A stretch of DNA of 64,000 bases from Oscillospiraceae bacterium (GTDB taxonomy: Bacteria > Bacillota > Clostridia > Oscillospirales > Acutalibacteraceae): contig SVOI01000006.1 in the NCBI GenBank assembly GCA_015066465.1, forward strand, positions 21,233-85,232, read 5' to 3'. Positions 41,768 to 49,058 of this stretch are shown piece after piece (the first letter of the stretch is position 1; each line of letters starts with the position of its first letter). Under the pieces are notes generated by a model. The model did no database searches and had not been told where the DNA came from. It worked only from the letters and a program-made list of their open reading frames with translations. A program made the translations under genes and the position numbers.

Positions 41768-44047
41768 ATGAATAAAAAGAAAAGAATTTTTATAATAACT
41801 GGAATAATTATTGCTGTTATTATTGCGGTATTAGCAGTATTATTGTTCATAAATAAAAAGAATGAAACACCTACCAATACTACTAATGTTGATGGCGTTG
41901 TACTTAAAGAGAATGTTATTGTCATAACTGATGAAACTGACGAGGAATTACAACCGTATAAGATTGATGAAAATAATTTGTATTTCAAGAAAAAACCAAA
42001 ATATCAAGAAACTGAAATTATCGTTTCAGGTATAACAAAAACTGCACCGAATGGTTACATAAGAAAAATTGTAAAAATCGAAGAAACAAATGGAGAATAT
42101 GTTTTAAAAACAGAACCAGCAACATTCCTTGATGTTTTTGAGGTGCTACATCTTACTGCAACAATAGAATTAACAGAAGATGAAAGCGGTAATTTTTCGG
42201 TAGATGAAACGACAAAAAATGCACTTTCGATACTCCCCAAACTATCATTAAGTGCAACAAATAAAAGCACAACAAAAAGTTCAATTTCAAAGGATAAAGA
42301 TTCTGATAACTCAAACGATGATAATGGAAAGCGAAAAAATTTATTTGAAATTGAATTTGATGAAGAAATAGATGGAATTGTTCATCTTCAAGGAAATGCA
42401 AGTGCTAAAGTCTGGTTAGAAATAAAGATTGATATTGAAGCTGGAGAAATAACTTGGAGCTTAACTGCAAATGATGAAATTCAAAGTCATATTTTAATTG
42501 GTTGTGGTGCTTCATACGACAAGGAATTTGAAAAAGAATTATTCAGTAAACAGTTACCTAATATTCAGATTATGGCTGGTCCAATTCCAATCGTTATAAC
42601 TAATGAAGTAGGTGCTAATTTAGCATTTGAAGCTGGTATTGCTGGTGAAATCGGAACTTCTGTTGATATATTACAAACAAGTAAAAATGGTTTTGTATAT
42701 ACAAGTAAAGATTGTTCAGTAAAAGAAATAAATGATGGTGAATTAAACTCTGGTGGTGTCGAATGTACTACAGGAGCAAAAGCAACAGGCACCGCAAAAG
42801 CTGGGGTTGTTTTATCATTAACATCATTATTTTATGATTGTTCTGGTGCTGAACTCGGTTTAGGTGTTGAAGCTTCTGCAGAGGGTGAAATAGCTCTCAA
42901 TGACAAAACTTTAGGAACTGATGAAAAATATTATGGAAAACTCGCACTTGCGATTTCACCTTGTATAAGTGGTAATATTATCGTACAAATACCAGTAATT
43001 GACGATGATTTGTATGAAATGGAAATATTCAAAGTTGACCTCAAACCATTCTGGGAAAAGGTGTGGGAAAACAAAGACACAAATGAAATCGTTGATGTGC
43101 TTTCAAAAGATTATAGCAATGAATTATGGTGGATAAACTACAAAGATATTATTAAAACAATTAAAAATTCAAAAGGAAGTGTAATTTTAAGTGAATTCAT
43201 TCCTTCGCCTGGAGTTGTATGGAAAAGCGTTGATGAAGGTGGACCAGGTTACGGTGGTTGTGGTTTATACTGGAATTTGCAAAATGGTGATGAGATGTTA
43301 TATTGCTTAAAAGAATCTAACCAAAACTCAGTACCATTATTAGTAATTGCAAGCAAACGAAACGATAATATAGAAATTCTTAGTGTATACCAATTTAATA
43401 TAAGCGATAATAGAGGCAAATATTCTTGTGTAACCGCATCAAATACAACCCATGATATTGAAGATATGACGTGGATAAGCATAAAAAAATGGACCGAAAA
43501 AGATTTAGTCGTAGAAACGACTGAGAATAAAACTGTGTTAAATTCAACAGACTACAATAAAATTTATAAAAAAATCATTACTACTACTGAAGAACAGAAT
43601 AAAAATTCGACTAAAATATATTTCCCTACTAGTGTTAGTAAAAAATGGAAAGCACCTGAAAACTGGGCAAATTCAGGAACATATACAACTGGTTACCCAT
43701 CACAAACTGGTGATTTAGTATATGCATTAAAAGACGTAACATATGATGAGGAAAAAATCCCAGAATTATTTATTGGGGTAAAGCAAAATGACACCATTAA
43801 AGTTCTTGCAGTTTATTCAATTGATTCTTCTACTGGAGCAAATCTAATGATTGTAAAAAAGATAGAAGATAATGGTGATATTAATTATGTTTCTTGGTCT
43901 TTACCAACATTATATAGCGAATCTTATTTTGCTATACATTTCCCCTCTTGGTCTTATGGTGGTGGTTCTTGTTGTGATAAAGATGTTTTTGCAAAAATTG
44001 TAGAAGAATTAAATTTAGTTTGGATTCCTGCAGAAGAATTCAATTAA
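41768..44047 (+). CDS. Large membrane-anchored extracellular protein, element cargo 2
   Basis: 759 residues with a signal-anchor helix (about 7-28), a Ser/Asp/Lys-rich linker (about 165-190), a Gly-rich beta domain (about 190-420) and two related C-terminal segments of about 110 residues. The latter share KxW...GGPGYG / NSGTYTTGYPSQTGD and ELFIGVKQND / PLLVIASKRND patterns, so they are duplicated domains. I do not recognise the family. It has good coding quality and its own AAAGGA site, and is cotranscribed with its neighbours. Confidence 0.75.
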   Translation: MNKKKRIFIITGIIIAVIIAVLAVLLFINKKNETPTNTTNVDGVVLKENVIVITDETDEELQPYKIDENNLYFKKKPKYQETEIIVSGITKTAPNGYIRKIVKIEETNGEYVLKTEPATFLDVFEVLHLTATIELTEDESGNFSVDETTKNALSILPKLSLSATNKSTTKSSISKDKDSDNSNDDNGKRKNLFEIEFDEEIDGIVHLQGNASAKVWLEIKIDIEAGEITWSLTANDEIQSHILIGCGASYDKEFEKELFSKQLPNIQIMAGPIPIVITNEVGANLAFEAGIAGEIGTSVDILQTSKNGFVYTSKDCSVKEINDGELNSGGVECTTGAKATGTAKAGVVLSLTSLFYDCSGAELGLGVEASAEGEIALNDKTLGTDEKYYGKLALAISPCISGNIIVQIPVIDDDLYEMEIFKVDLKPFWEKVWENKDTNEIVDVLSKDYSNELWWINYKDIIKTIKNSKGSVILSEFIPSPGVVWKSVDEGGPGYGGCGLYWNLQNGDEMLYCLKESNQNSVPLLVIASKRNDNIEILSVYQFNISDNRGKYSCVTASNTTHDIEDMTWISIKKWTEKDLVVETTENKTVLNSTDYNKIYKKIITTTEEQNKNSTKIYFPTSVSKKWKAPENWANSGTYTTGYPSQTGDLVYALKDVTYDEEKIPELFIGVKQNDTIKVLAVYSIDSSTGANLMIVKKIEDNGDINYVSWSLPTLYSESYFAIHFPSWSYGGGSCCDKDVFAKIVEELNLVWIPAEEFN

Positions 44048-44075
44048 AATAATGATAAAGAAAGAGGCAGATAAA

Positions 44076-45113
44076 ATGAAAAAAATTATTAGTTTAATCT
44101 TATTGACAATTATGTTATTTACATTTTCAGCTTGTAAAGATGAAAATACAGCCCCCCCAAAAAACACAGTATTCCCCAATTCACAAAATACTATAGGAAA
44201 TTCCAGTACAAATATCATTAAAGATGGAAAAATTGCATACCAAGACGGATGGTACTATTACTATAACGGCAAAGGTGTCTACAAAATAAAAACAGATGGA
44301 ACAGAACGACAACAAATATACTCTTCATATCTTGATGAAATTAATATTGTTGGTGAATGGTTATATGGTAGTGAAAAAGGTTGTTACAAACAAAATATCA
44401 ATACTGGTGAGCAATATCACTTTTCTTACGGAAATAGTATAAGTTATTTAAATGTTATCGATGACTGGATTTATTATTATGATACAACTAATGATGGTAT
44501 CTATAAAATGAAACCCGATGGCACTGAAAGCACCTTATTACTCAATACATATATTGTTGATTGCTTAACAATAGATGGTGATTGGATTTACTTTTTTGCA
44601 AGATTTGAGGACGATGGTGTGAACGGATTATATAAAATTAAAACTGATGGTACCGAAAACACCCTTTTATACACATCAGAGTATTTTGAAAATGGCGGAA
44701 CCAGTTTGAAAGAAATTTATATAGTTGATGATTGGATATACTTTGCAAAGCCTTACGTACACGAAACCGGAAACAAAGGAATTTTCAGAGTAAAAACGGA
44801 TGGTTCTACTTTAGAACCAGTAAAAATTTTAAATGAAGGTGATTTTTTAGAAGCGTTTACTGTATTAGGAGACCACCTTATCTACCGATTATTATTACCT
44901 GGCACAAATGGATTGAAAACTTATAAATCGGATATCAACGGAAACAACGAAAAAGATATTTCACAAAATTTTAATCCTGAAAGTTTCTATGGTATTTACG
45001 ACTATTACGTTAATGACTTATATGTATCAAAAGTTGAAGACCCAAACTTTGAAAACAATTATAAATTCGAATTCTATAATAACAATGATGAATTAGTATT
45101 AACAATTGAGTAA
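44076..45113 (+). CDS. DUF5050-like beta-propeller lipoprotein, element cargo 3
   Basis: 345 residues with lipobox SAC (about Cys19). It consists of about six repeats of the form IVDDWIYYxxxxxDGIYKIKTDGTExxLL, characteristic of DUF5050-type propellers. The start chosen is ATG 44076, with AAAGAGG 8 bases upstream; an upstream ATG at 44052 lacks one. It is the last of the three cargo genes, closed by a bidirectional terminator. Confidence 0.85.
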   Translation: MKKIISLILLTIMLFTFSACKDENTAPPKNTVFPNSQNTIGNSSTNIIKDGKIAYQDGWYYYYNGKGVYKIKTDGTERQQIYSSYLDEINIVGEWLYGSEKGCYKQNINTGEQYHFSYGNSISYLNVIDDWIYYYDTTNDGIYKMKPDGTESTLLLNTYIVDCLTIDGDWIYFFARFEDDGVNGLYKIKTDGTENTLLYTSEYFENGGTSLKEIYIVDDWIYFAKPYVHETGNKGIFRVKTDGSTLEPVKILNEGDFLEAFTVLGDHLIYRLLLPGTNGLKTYKSDINGNNEKDISQNFNPESFYGIYDYYVNDLYVSKVEDPNFENNYKFEFYNNNDELVLTIE

Positions 45114-45134
45114 CCAAAATTGATATAAACAAAA

Positions 45135-45172
45135 ACACAGTGATTACAGTTCAATTTTTGTAATCACTGTGT
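45135..45172. terminator. Bidirectional terminator between cargo and repressor
   Basis: A 14-base perfect stem (ACACAGTGATTACA and its complement) with a 10-base loop, flanked by A-runs and T-runs, so it works for the converging cargo operon and repressor gene. Confidence 0.9.
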
Positions 45173-45175
45173 TTT

Positions 45176-46039
45176 TTATTCATCAGTTCCTTCTACATAT
45201 TTTGTAAATAGCGAGATAAACATATCTGCTAATTTTGCTTTTTGTATTTCTACATATACTCTAGATAATAATGGTTCAAAAGTTATTTCAACTAAATCAT
45301 CTATAAACACTTCGTAATTATACTCTTGATTTGCATTAGAATTCCCTTTAACAATTGGAATATTACAACCTTTGAATATAACACCTGTTTTAGTTTTTTG
45401 TGAATACAACTTCACATTTTCTTTTGGTAATTTAAACATTAAAAAAGTTTTAAACGAATCTTTACTCACCTCTTTAAAAGGAGTTATGGCATTATACTCA
45501 TTAAAAATTTCTATCAAAAACTCTTTAAACGGAGATTCAATCTCTTCTAAAGTTGAATTAACCCAATATGTTTTCCACGTCGATAGATTAACCCCATTAA
45601 ATATCGTTCCACAATTTTCTGGCAACATAAAAAAATTCAAAAAATCCAAATATTCATCATCTTGCAAACAAAGTTTAATTATCTCTGGTGAGATTCTTGA
45701 ATAATGGCATATTTTAGCAATAGGCTCTACATCAGGCACATCACCGGAACCCAACAAATAATCAATGCTACAATCCAATGCTTCACATATTTTCACAATA
45801 TTCTCTATAGTTGGAAGTAGTTTACCTTTCTCCCATGCACCAACACTACGACGTTCCACTTGGATTTTGTTTGAAAATGACTCCTGGGTTTTACAATAAA
45901 CATATTTTTTATATGTTTTATATTTATTTTGTTTTGTAATATCATTTTCAGCAACACTCTTTTTATACTCTTTATATTGTTCATACCGTTGCCTCCGTAA
46001 TTCTTTTAATCTTCCACCAAATTCATTTATGTCATACAT
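45176..46039 (-). CDS. HTH repressor-type regulator of the element
   Basis: 287 residues. The helix-turn-helix lies in the first about 110 residues (QESFSNKIQVERRSVGAWEKGKLLPT, CEALDCSIDYLLGSGD), with a charged insertion (YEQYKEYKKSVAENDITKQNKYKTYKKY) between helix 1 and helix 2. The C-terminal domain is unassigned. The start chosen is ATG 46039. Its promoter at 46100-46128 overlaps ATGTCA/TGACAT half-sites, pointing to autoregulation. It is divergent from the mobilisation and replication genes, so it probably controls the switch to excision (inference). Confidence 0.8.
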   Translation of the reverse strand: MYDINEFGGRLKELRRQRYEQYKEYKKSVAENDITKQNKYKTYKKYVYCKTQESFSNKIQVERRSVGAWEKGKLLPTIENIVKICEALDCSIDYLLGSGDVPDVEPIAKICHYSRISPEIIKLCLQDDEYLDFLNFFMLPENCGTIFNGVNLSTWKTYWVNSTLEEIESPFKEFLIEIFNEYNAITPFKEVSKDSFKTFLMFKLPKENVKLYSQKTKTGVIFKGCNIPIVKGNSNANQEYNYEVFIDDLVEITFEPLLSRVYVEIQKAKLADMFISLFTKYVEGTDE

Positions 46040-46099
46040 ACATCGCTTATTCTCCAATAATTTTTTTCGAATGTCACACAAAAGGAATAGATATATGAC

Positions 46100-46128
46100 A
46101 TTATATCTTCTATAATAAGAATTGTCAA
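46100..46128 (-). promoter_or_regulatory. Consensus promoter of the element repressor with overlapping operator
   Basis: Minus-strand TTGACA (46128-46123), 17 bp, TATAAT (46105-46100). Half-sites ATGTCA at 46071-46076 and TGACAT at 46096-46101, plus another ATGTCA at 46029-46034, overlap the -10 and leader. These are candidates for repressor binding. Confidence 0.75.
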
Positions 46129-46164
46129 GAGGCCACTTGAACAAAAAAGAAAGTTGGTGATTTT

Positions 46165-46395
46165 ATGCAATTCAAATTATTAGGAATACAACCCATAAAC
46201 TTCACTAATAAAAATGGTGAGGTTATATCTGGCACTAATATTTATGTTGCTTATGCTGATGAAAATGTAACTGGTCTTAAATCAGATAAATTTTTCTTGA
46301 AAGAAGAAATCAATTTACCTGATTGTAAACCAAACGACAATCTTCAATTAGCATTTGATATGCGTGGACGCGTAATAAATATTGAAAAAGTATAA
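46165..46395 (+). CDS. Small beta-rich protein of the element, possibly ssDNA-binding-like
   Basis: 76 residues, probably all-beta: MQFKLLGIQPINF, GTNIYVAYADENVTG, DKFFLKEEINLP and LAFDMRGRVINIEKV. Similar short proteins accompany rolling-circle Rep genes of Firmicutes elements and resemble phage gene V-type ssDNA-binding proteins in pattern. That is a weak memory-based link. It is the first gene of the transfer and replication operon, with a GGTGAT ribosome site. Confidence 0.55.
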   Translation: MQFKLLGIQPINFTNKNGEVISGTNIYVAYADENVTGLKSDKFFLKEEINLPDCKPNDNLQLAFDMRGRVINIEKV

Positions 46396-46477
46396 ATAAT
46401 TAATCCGCACATAGTAAAGTGGTAGTTGCAAATACCACTTTACTTAGCGTAAATATAATAAAAAAGGAGTAGTAATT

Positions 46478-47614
46478 ATGAAAAACTTCATTTTTCGTTT
46501 TATATCACTTTCGAGTTATATAAGCATATTTATTATCATTTATAAAAATAAAGATGTGTTTCCTGCTCCATTTGGAGAACTAACTAGAGACTTAACACTA
46601 TTATCTATTGCTTTAGTTTCACTTACAATATTAATTGAGTTATTACGCAATCCTTTAGGAAAGAAAAAATTTGATAAAGCTTTCAAAAAAATAGGTTTAA
46701 AAAACCATCTAAATGAATACCCTGAATTAATTTCAAGTAAGAAAGATAAACATAAAGAACATGGTATTATTTACACTATAAAAAACAAGGGCATCTCTAT
46801 TGTTGATTTTGACAACAAAACCCATTCTTTAGAAACTGCTTTAAATCTTAAGATTTACAAACTAGATTTTGGAAAAACCACTAAAAAAATAAAAATTTAT
46901 GCAGTTCCTTATAAATACAACACACCACTTATCATTTCCTCTGATAGTACATGTACAAATTTTGTAGAAAATATGATAAACCTACTTTGTGTAGGTGCCA
47001 CAGGAACTGGAAAAAGTTATGCTTTACTAACAATCTTAGGATTATTCTCTCAAAATCCTACATCTACAATAGTTATATGTGACTATAAGAAAAGTAGTTT
47101 TTCTCAATTTGAAAGCACTAAAAATTTTTATGGTTATGAGGATGTTGCTAATGGAATAAAATCCGTCTACAAAGAATTCTCAGAAAGATTACAAGAAAAC
47201 AATCAAGAAAGAAATAAAAACAGAGTAATATTACTAATTGATGAGTATGGTGCATTCATTTCATCACAAGACAAAAAAACTGCAGAAGATTTCAAATCAA
47301 TGATAGGTAATATGTTATTTATGGGTAGAAGTTTAGGAATAATTATTTTAATAGGCATACAAAGAGCTGATAGTAGTGAATATTTTAAAGGTGGTGCAAG
47401 AGACCAATTTCGTACAATATTAGCAATGGGTAATCTATCAAAAGAACAAAAAAACATGTTATTTTATGAGTATAAAGACAAATTAAGTCACAACAATAGC
47501 TTAGGCGAAGGATATTTGCTTGTAGACGGAAAAGGTGTTGAACGTATTAAAATTGCACCAATTAAAGATATCGAAGCGTTAAATAAAAACATTATGCATG
47601 CGATGAATAGATAA
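46478..47614 (+). CDS. FtsK/TcpA-like DNA-translocating ATPase
   Basis: 378 residues with two N-terminal membrane helices (about 5-22 and 38-54) and a C-terminal FtsK/HerA ATPase: Walker A GATGTGKS (173-180), Walker B VILLIDEYG (250-258), and IGIQRADSSEYFKGGARDQF as in TcpA and Tn916 Orf21-type coupling proteins. It would pump element DNA to a transfer pore at the membrane. No pore genes are present, so a helper conjugative system is likely needed. Directly upstream of the origin and rep. Confidence 0.88.
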   Translation: MKNFIFRFISLSSYISIFIIIYKNKDVFPAPFGELTRDLTLLSIALVSLTILIELLRNPLGKKKFDKAFKKIGLKNHLNEYPELISSKKDKHKEHGIIYTIKNKGISIVDFDNKTHSLETALNLKIYKLDFGKTTKKIKIYAVPYKYNTPLIISSDSTCTNFVENMINLLCVGATGTGKSYALLTILGLFSQNPTSTIVICDYKKSSFSQFESTKNFYGYEDVANGIKSVYKEFSERLQENNQERNKNRVILLIDEYGAFISSQDKKTAEDFKSMIGNMLFMGRSLGIIILIGIQRADSSEYFKGGARDQFRTILAMGNLSKEQKNMLFYEYKDKLSHNNSLGEGYLLVDGKGVERIKIAPIKDIEALNKNIMHAMNR

Positions 47615-47623
47615 TTACCTAAG

Positions 47624-47657
47624 TGCAAGGGCGATGGCGTAGCCACAAGCCCTTGCA
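47624..47657 (+). other. First hairpin of the replication origin region
   Basis: Arms TGCAAGGGC and GCCCTTGCA, with an inner TGGC-GTA-GCCA hairpin, lie ten bases after the ftsK-like stop and directly before the nonanucleotide stem-loop. It could be a terminator for the upstream gene, although no T-run follows, or part of the origin. Confidence 0.6.
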
Positions 47658-47658
47658 A

Positions 47659-47686
47659 CAAGGTTGGTTAGTATTACCCAACCTTG
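47659..47686 (+). other. CRESS-type replication origin stem-loop with TAGTATTAC nonanucleotide
   Basis: A nine-base perfect stem (CAAGGTTGG and CCAACCTTG) with a ten-base loop of T plus TAGTATTAC (47669-47677). The nonanucleotide is identical to the circovirus consensus and differs by one base from the geminivirus TAATATTAC. Rep nicks such loops between T7 and A8. Two direct copies of TTGCACAAA(A)TG follow at 47684-47694 and 47741-47752, as expected for iterons. It lies immediately upstream of rep. Confidence 0.9.
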
Positions 47687-47771
47687 CACAAATGTTTCAA
47701 AAACCCATAAAAATCAATGCTTATATTCGTGTTCACAATTTTGCACAAAATGCACACAAGGTGGTGATTTT

Positions 47772-48728
47772 ATTAAAGACACTCAATCTTTAATGTATCA
47801 ATTAACAATTAATAACCCTATCGATAAAGGATGGTCACATAAAAAAATCTTAGAAGTGTTAAAAAGCAATTTTAAAACCCTCGTTTATGCTTGTATGTCC
47901 GATGAAGAAGGAACGATATTCCACACCCATATTTTTATTGTTTTTTCTTCAAGAGTAAGATTTTCGATGATTAAAAAATATTTTCCAGAAGCTCATATAG
48001 AAAGATGTAGAGGGAGAATTTCTGAAAATGTTCAATATATAAAAAAATCTGGGAAATGGGCTGATGATTTATCAAAACAAGAAAAAGTTATTAAGGGAAC
48101 TTTTGAAGAATATGGAACTTGTCCCCCTGATAGTAAAGGTATTAGAAATGATTTAACAGAACTTTATCAAATGGTTGCAGACGGATTAACTAATGCTGAA
48201 ATACTTTCAATTAATCAGGATTACATATTACAAATTGATAAATTAGAAAAAATTAGAATGATACTTTTAACAGAAAAATTTAAAGATTTAGTAAGATTAG
48301 ATTTAGAAGTCTACTATATATTTGGTGCTACAGGCACAGGAAAAACCAGAGGAGTTTTAGAAAAAAATGGTTATTCAAATGTATATCGTGTTACTGATTA
48401 CAAACACCCATTTGATAATTATAATGGGCAACCAGTTATTGCTTTTGATGAATTTCGTTCTTCCCTCTCTATAAAAGAGATGTTAATGTATTGTGATATT
48501 TATCCGATTGAACTTCCTAGTAGATACACAAACAAATATGCTTGCTACAATAAAGTTTATATAATTTCAAATTGGGCATTAGAAAAACAATATACGGACA
48601 TTCAAACAAGTGATACAGAAACTTGGCAAGCCTTTTTAAGAAGAATAAATAAAGTTATTGTATATAACAAGGACAGTCAAATCTCCGAATATTCATCAGT
48701 CCAGGATTATTTTGATAGGAATTCATAA
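47772..48728 (+). CDS. CRESS-DNA-type Rep: HUH endonuclease plus SF3 helicase
   Basis: 318 residues from an ATT start; next in-frame ATG at 47793. The ATT at 47772 lies 3 bases after AAGGTGGTGAT, a 10/11 match to the ideal Shine-Dalgarno; the only upstream alternative is a TTG inside the origin. The nuclease has motif I QLTINNP (10-16), motif II HTH (51-53) and motif III QYIKKSGKW with the nicking Tyr89. The helicase has Walker A GATGTGKT (185-192), Walker B VIAFDEF (222-228) and motif C YIISN (Asn267). This two-domain layout is that of circovirus, geminivirus and bacterial pCRESS Reps. It should nick the adjacent stem-loop and unwind DNA for rolling-circle replication. Confidence 0.93.
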   Translation: MKDTQSLMYQLTINNPIDKGWSHKKILEVLKSNFKTLVYACMSDEEGTIFHTHIFIVFSSRVRFSMIKKYFPEAHIERCRGRISENVQYIKKSGKWADDLSKQEKVIKGTFEEYGTCPPDSKGIRNDLTELYQMVADGLTNAEILSINQDYILQIDKLEKIRMILLTEKFKDLVRLDLEVYYIFGATGTGKTRGVLEKNGYSNVYRVTDYKHPFDNYNGQPVIAFDEFRSSLSIKEMLMYCDIYPIELPSRYTNKYACYNKVYIISNWALEKQYTDIQTSDTETWQAFLRRINKVIVYNKDSQISEYSSVQDYFDRNS

Positions 48729-48773
48729 AAAGCAAAATACAAATTACTAATATTAAATTTGGCGGTGAAAAAA

Positions 48774-48977
48774 TTGAAATATATTGAAAATGTACCAATT
48801 AATCTTAAAGTTACTTTAACAATACAAGAAGCTGCAAACTACAGTAACATAGGAATTAATCGACTTAACACTCTTTTAAAAACTCCCAACTGCCCTTTCG
48901 TTTTATTTGTTGGTAACAAAAAACTCGTTAAAAGGAAAGAATTCGAAGAATATATAAGCAAAAAACTAATAATTTGA
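48774..48977 (+). CDS. Tn916-type excisionase
   Basis: About 67 residues: IENVPINLKVTLTIQEAANYS and a winged-helix with INRLNTLLK, ending in FVGNKKLVKRKEFEEYI, the pattern of Tn916-like Xis. It directs the integrase toward excision by bending DNA at the ends. The start is TTG 48774, with GGCGGTG 7-8 bases upstream, preferred over TTG 48759. It precedes int with a terminator-promoter hairpin between. Confidence 0.85.
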   Translation: MKYIENVPINLKVTLTIQEAANYSNIGINRLNTLLKTPNCPFVLFVGNKKLVKRKEFEEYISKKLII

Positions 48978-48985
48978 AAGCACTA

Positions 48986-49014
48986 TTGAAAAAAACGAGC
49001 CTGTATGATATAAT
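48986..49014 (+). promoter_or_regulatory. int promoter nested inside a terminator hairpin
   Basis: TTGAAA (48986-48991), 17 bp, TATAAT (49009-49014). The whole promoter spacer lies within the loop and 5' arm of the hairpin 48993-49035, so transcripts starting near 49021 lack the 5' arm. Confidence 0.75.
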
Positions 49015-49035
49015 TTGTCGTGCATTGGCTCGTTT
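48993..49035 (+). terminator. Insulating terminator between xis and int
   Basis: Arms AACGAGCC (48994-49001) and GGCTCGTT (49027-49034) with a 25-base loop and a T-run at 49033-49037. It should stop transcripts coming from rep and xis, but not those started at the internal int promoter. Confidence 0.7.
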
Positions 49036-49058
49036 TTCTCTAAGAGAAAGGAGCTCAA

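Noticed and set aside
47664..47771. N-terminal extension of Rep starting at TTG 47664
   Set aside because: The TTG lies inside the origin stem, lacks a ribosome site, and adds Cys-rich residues not expected before motif I.
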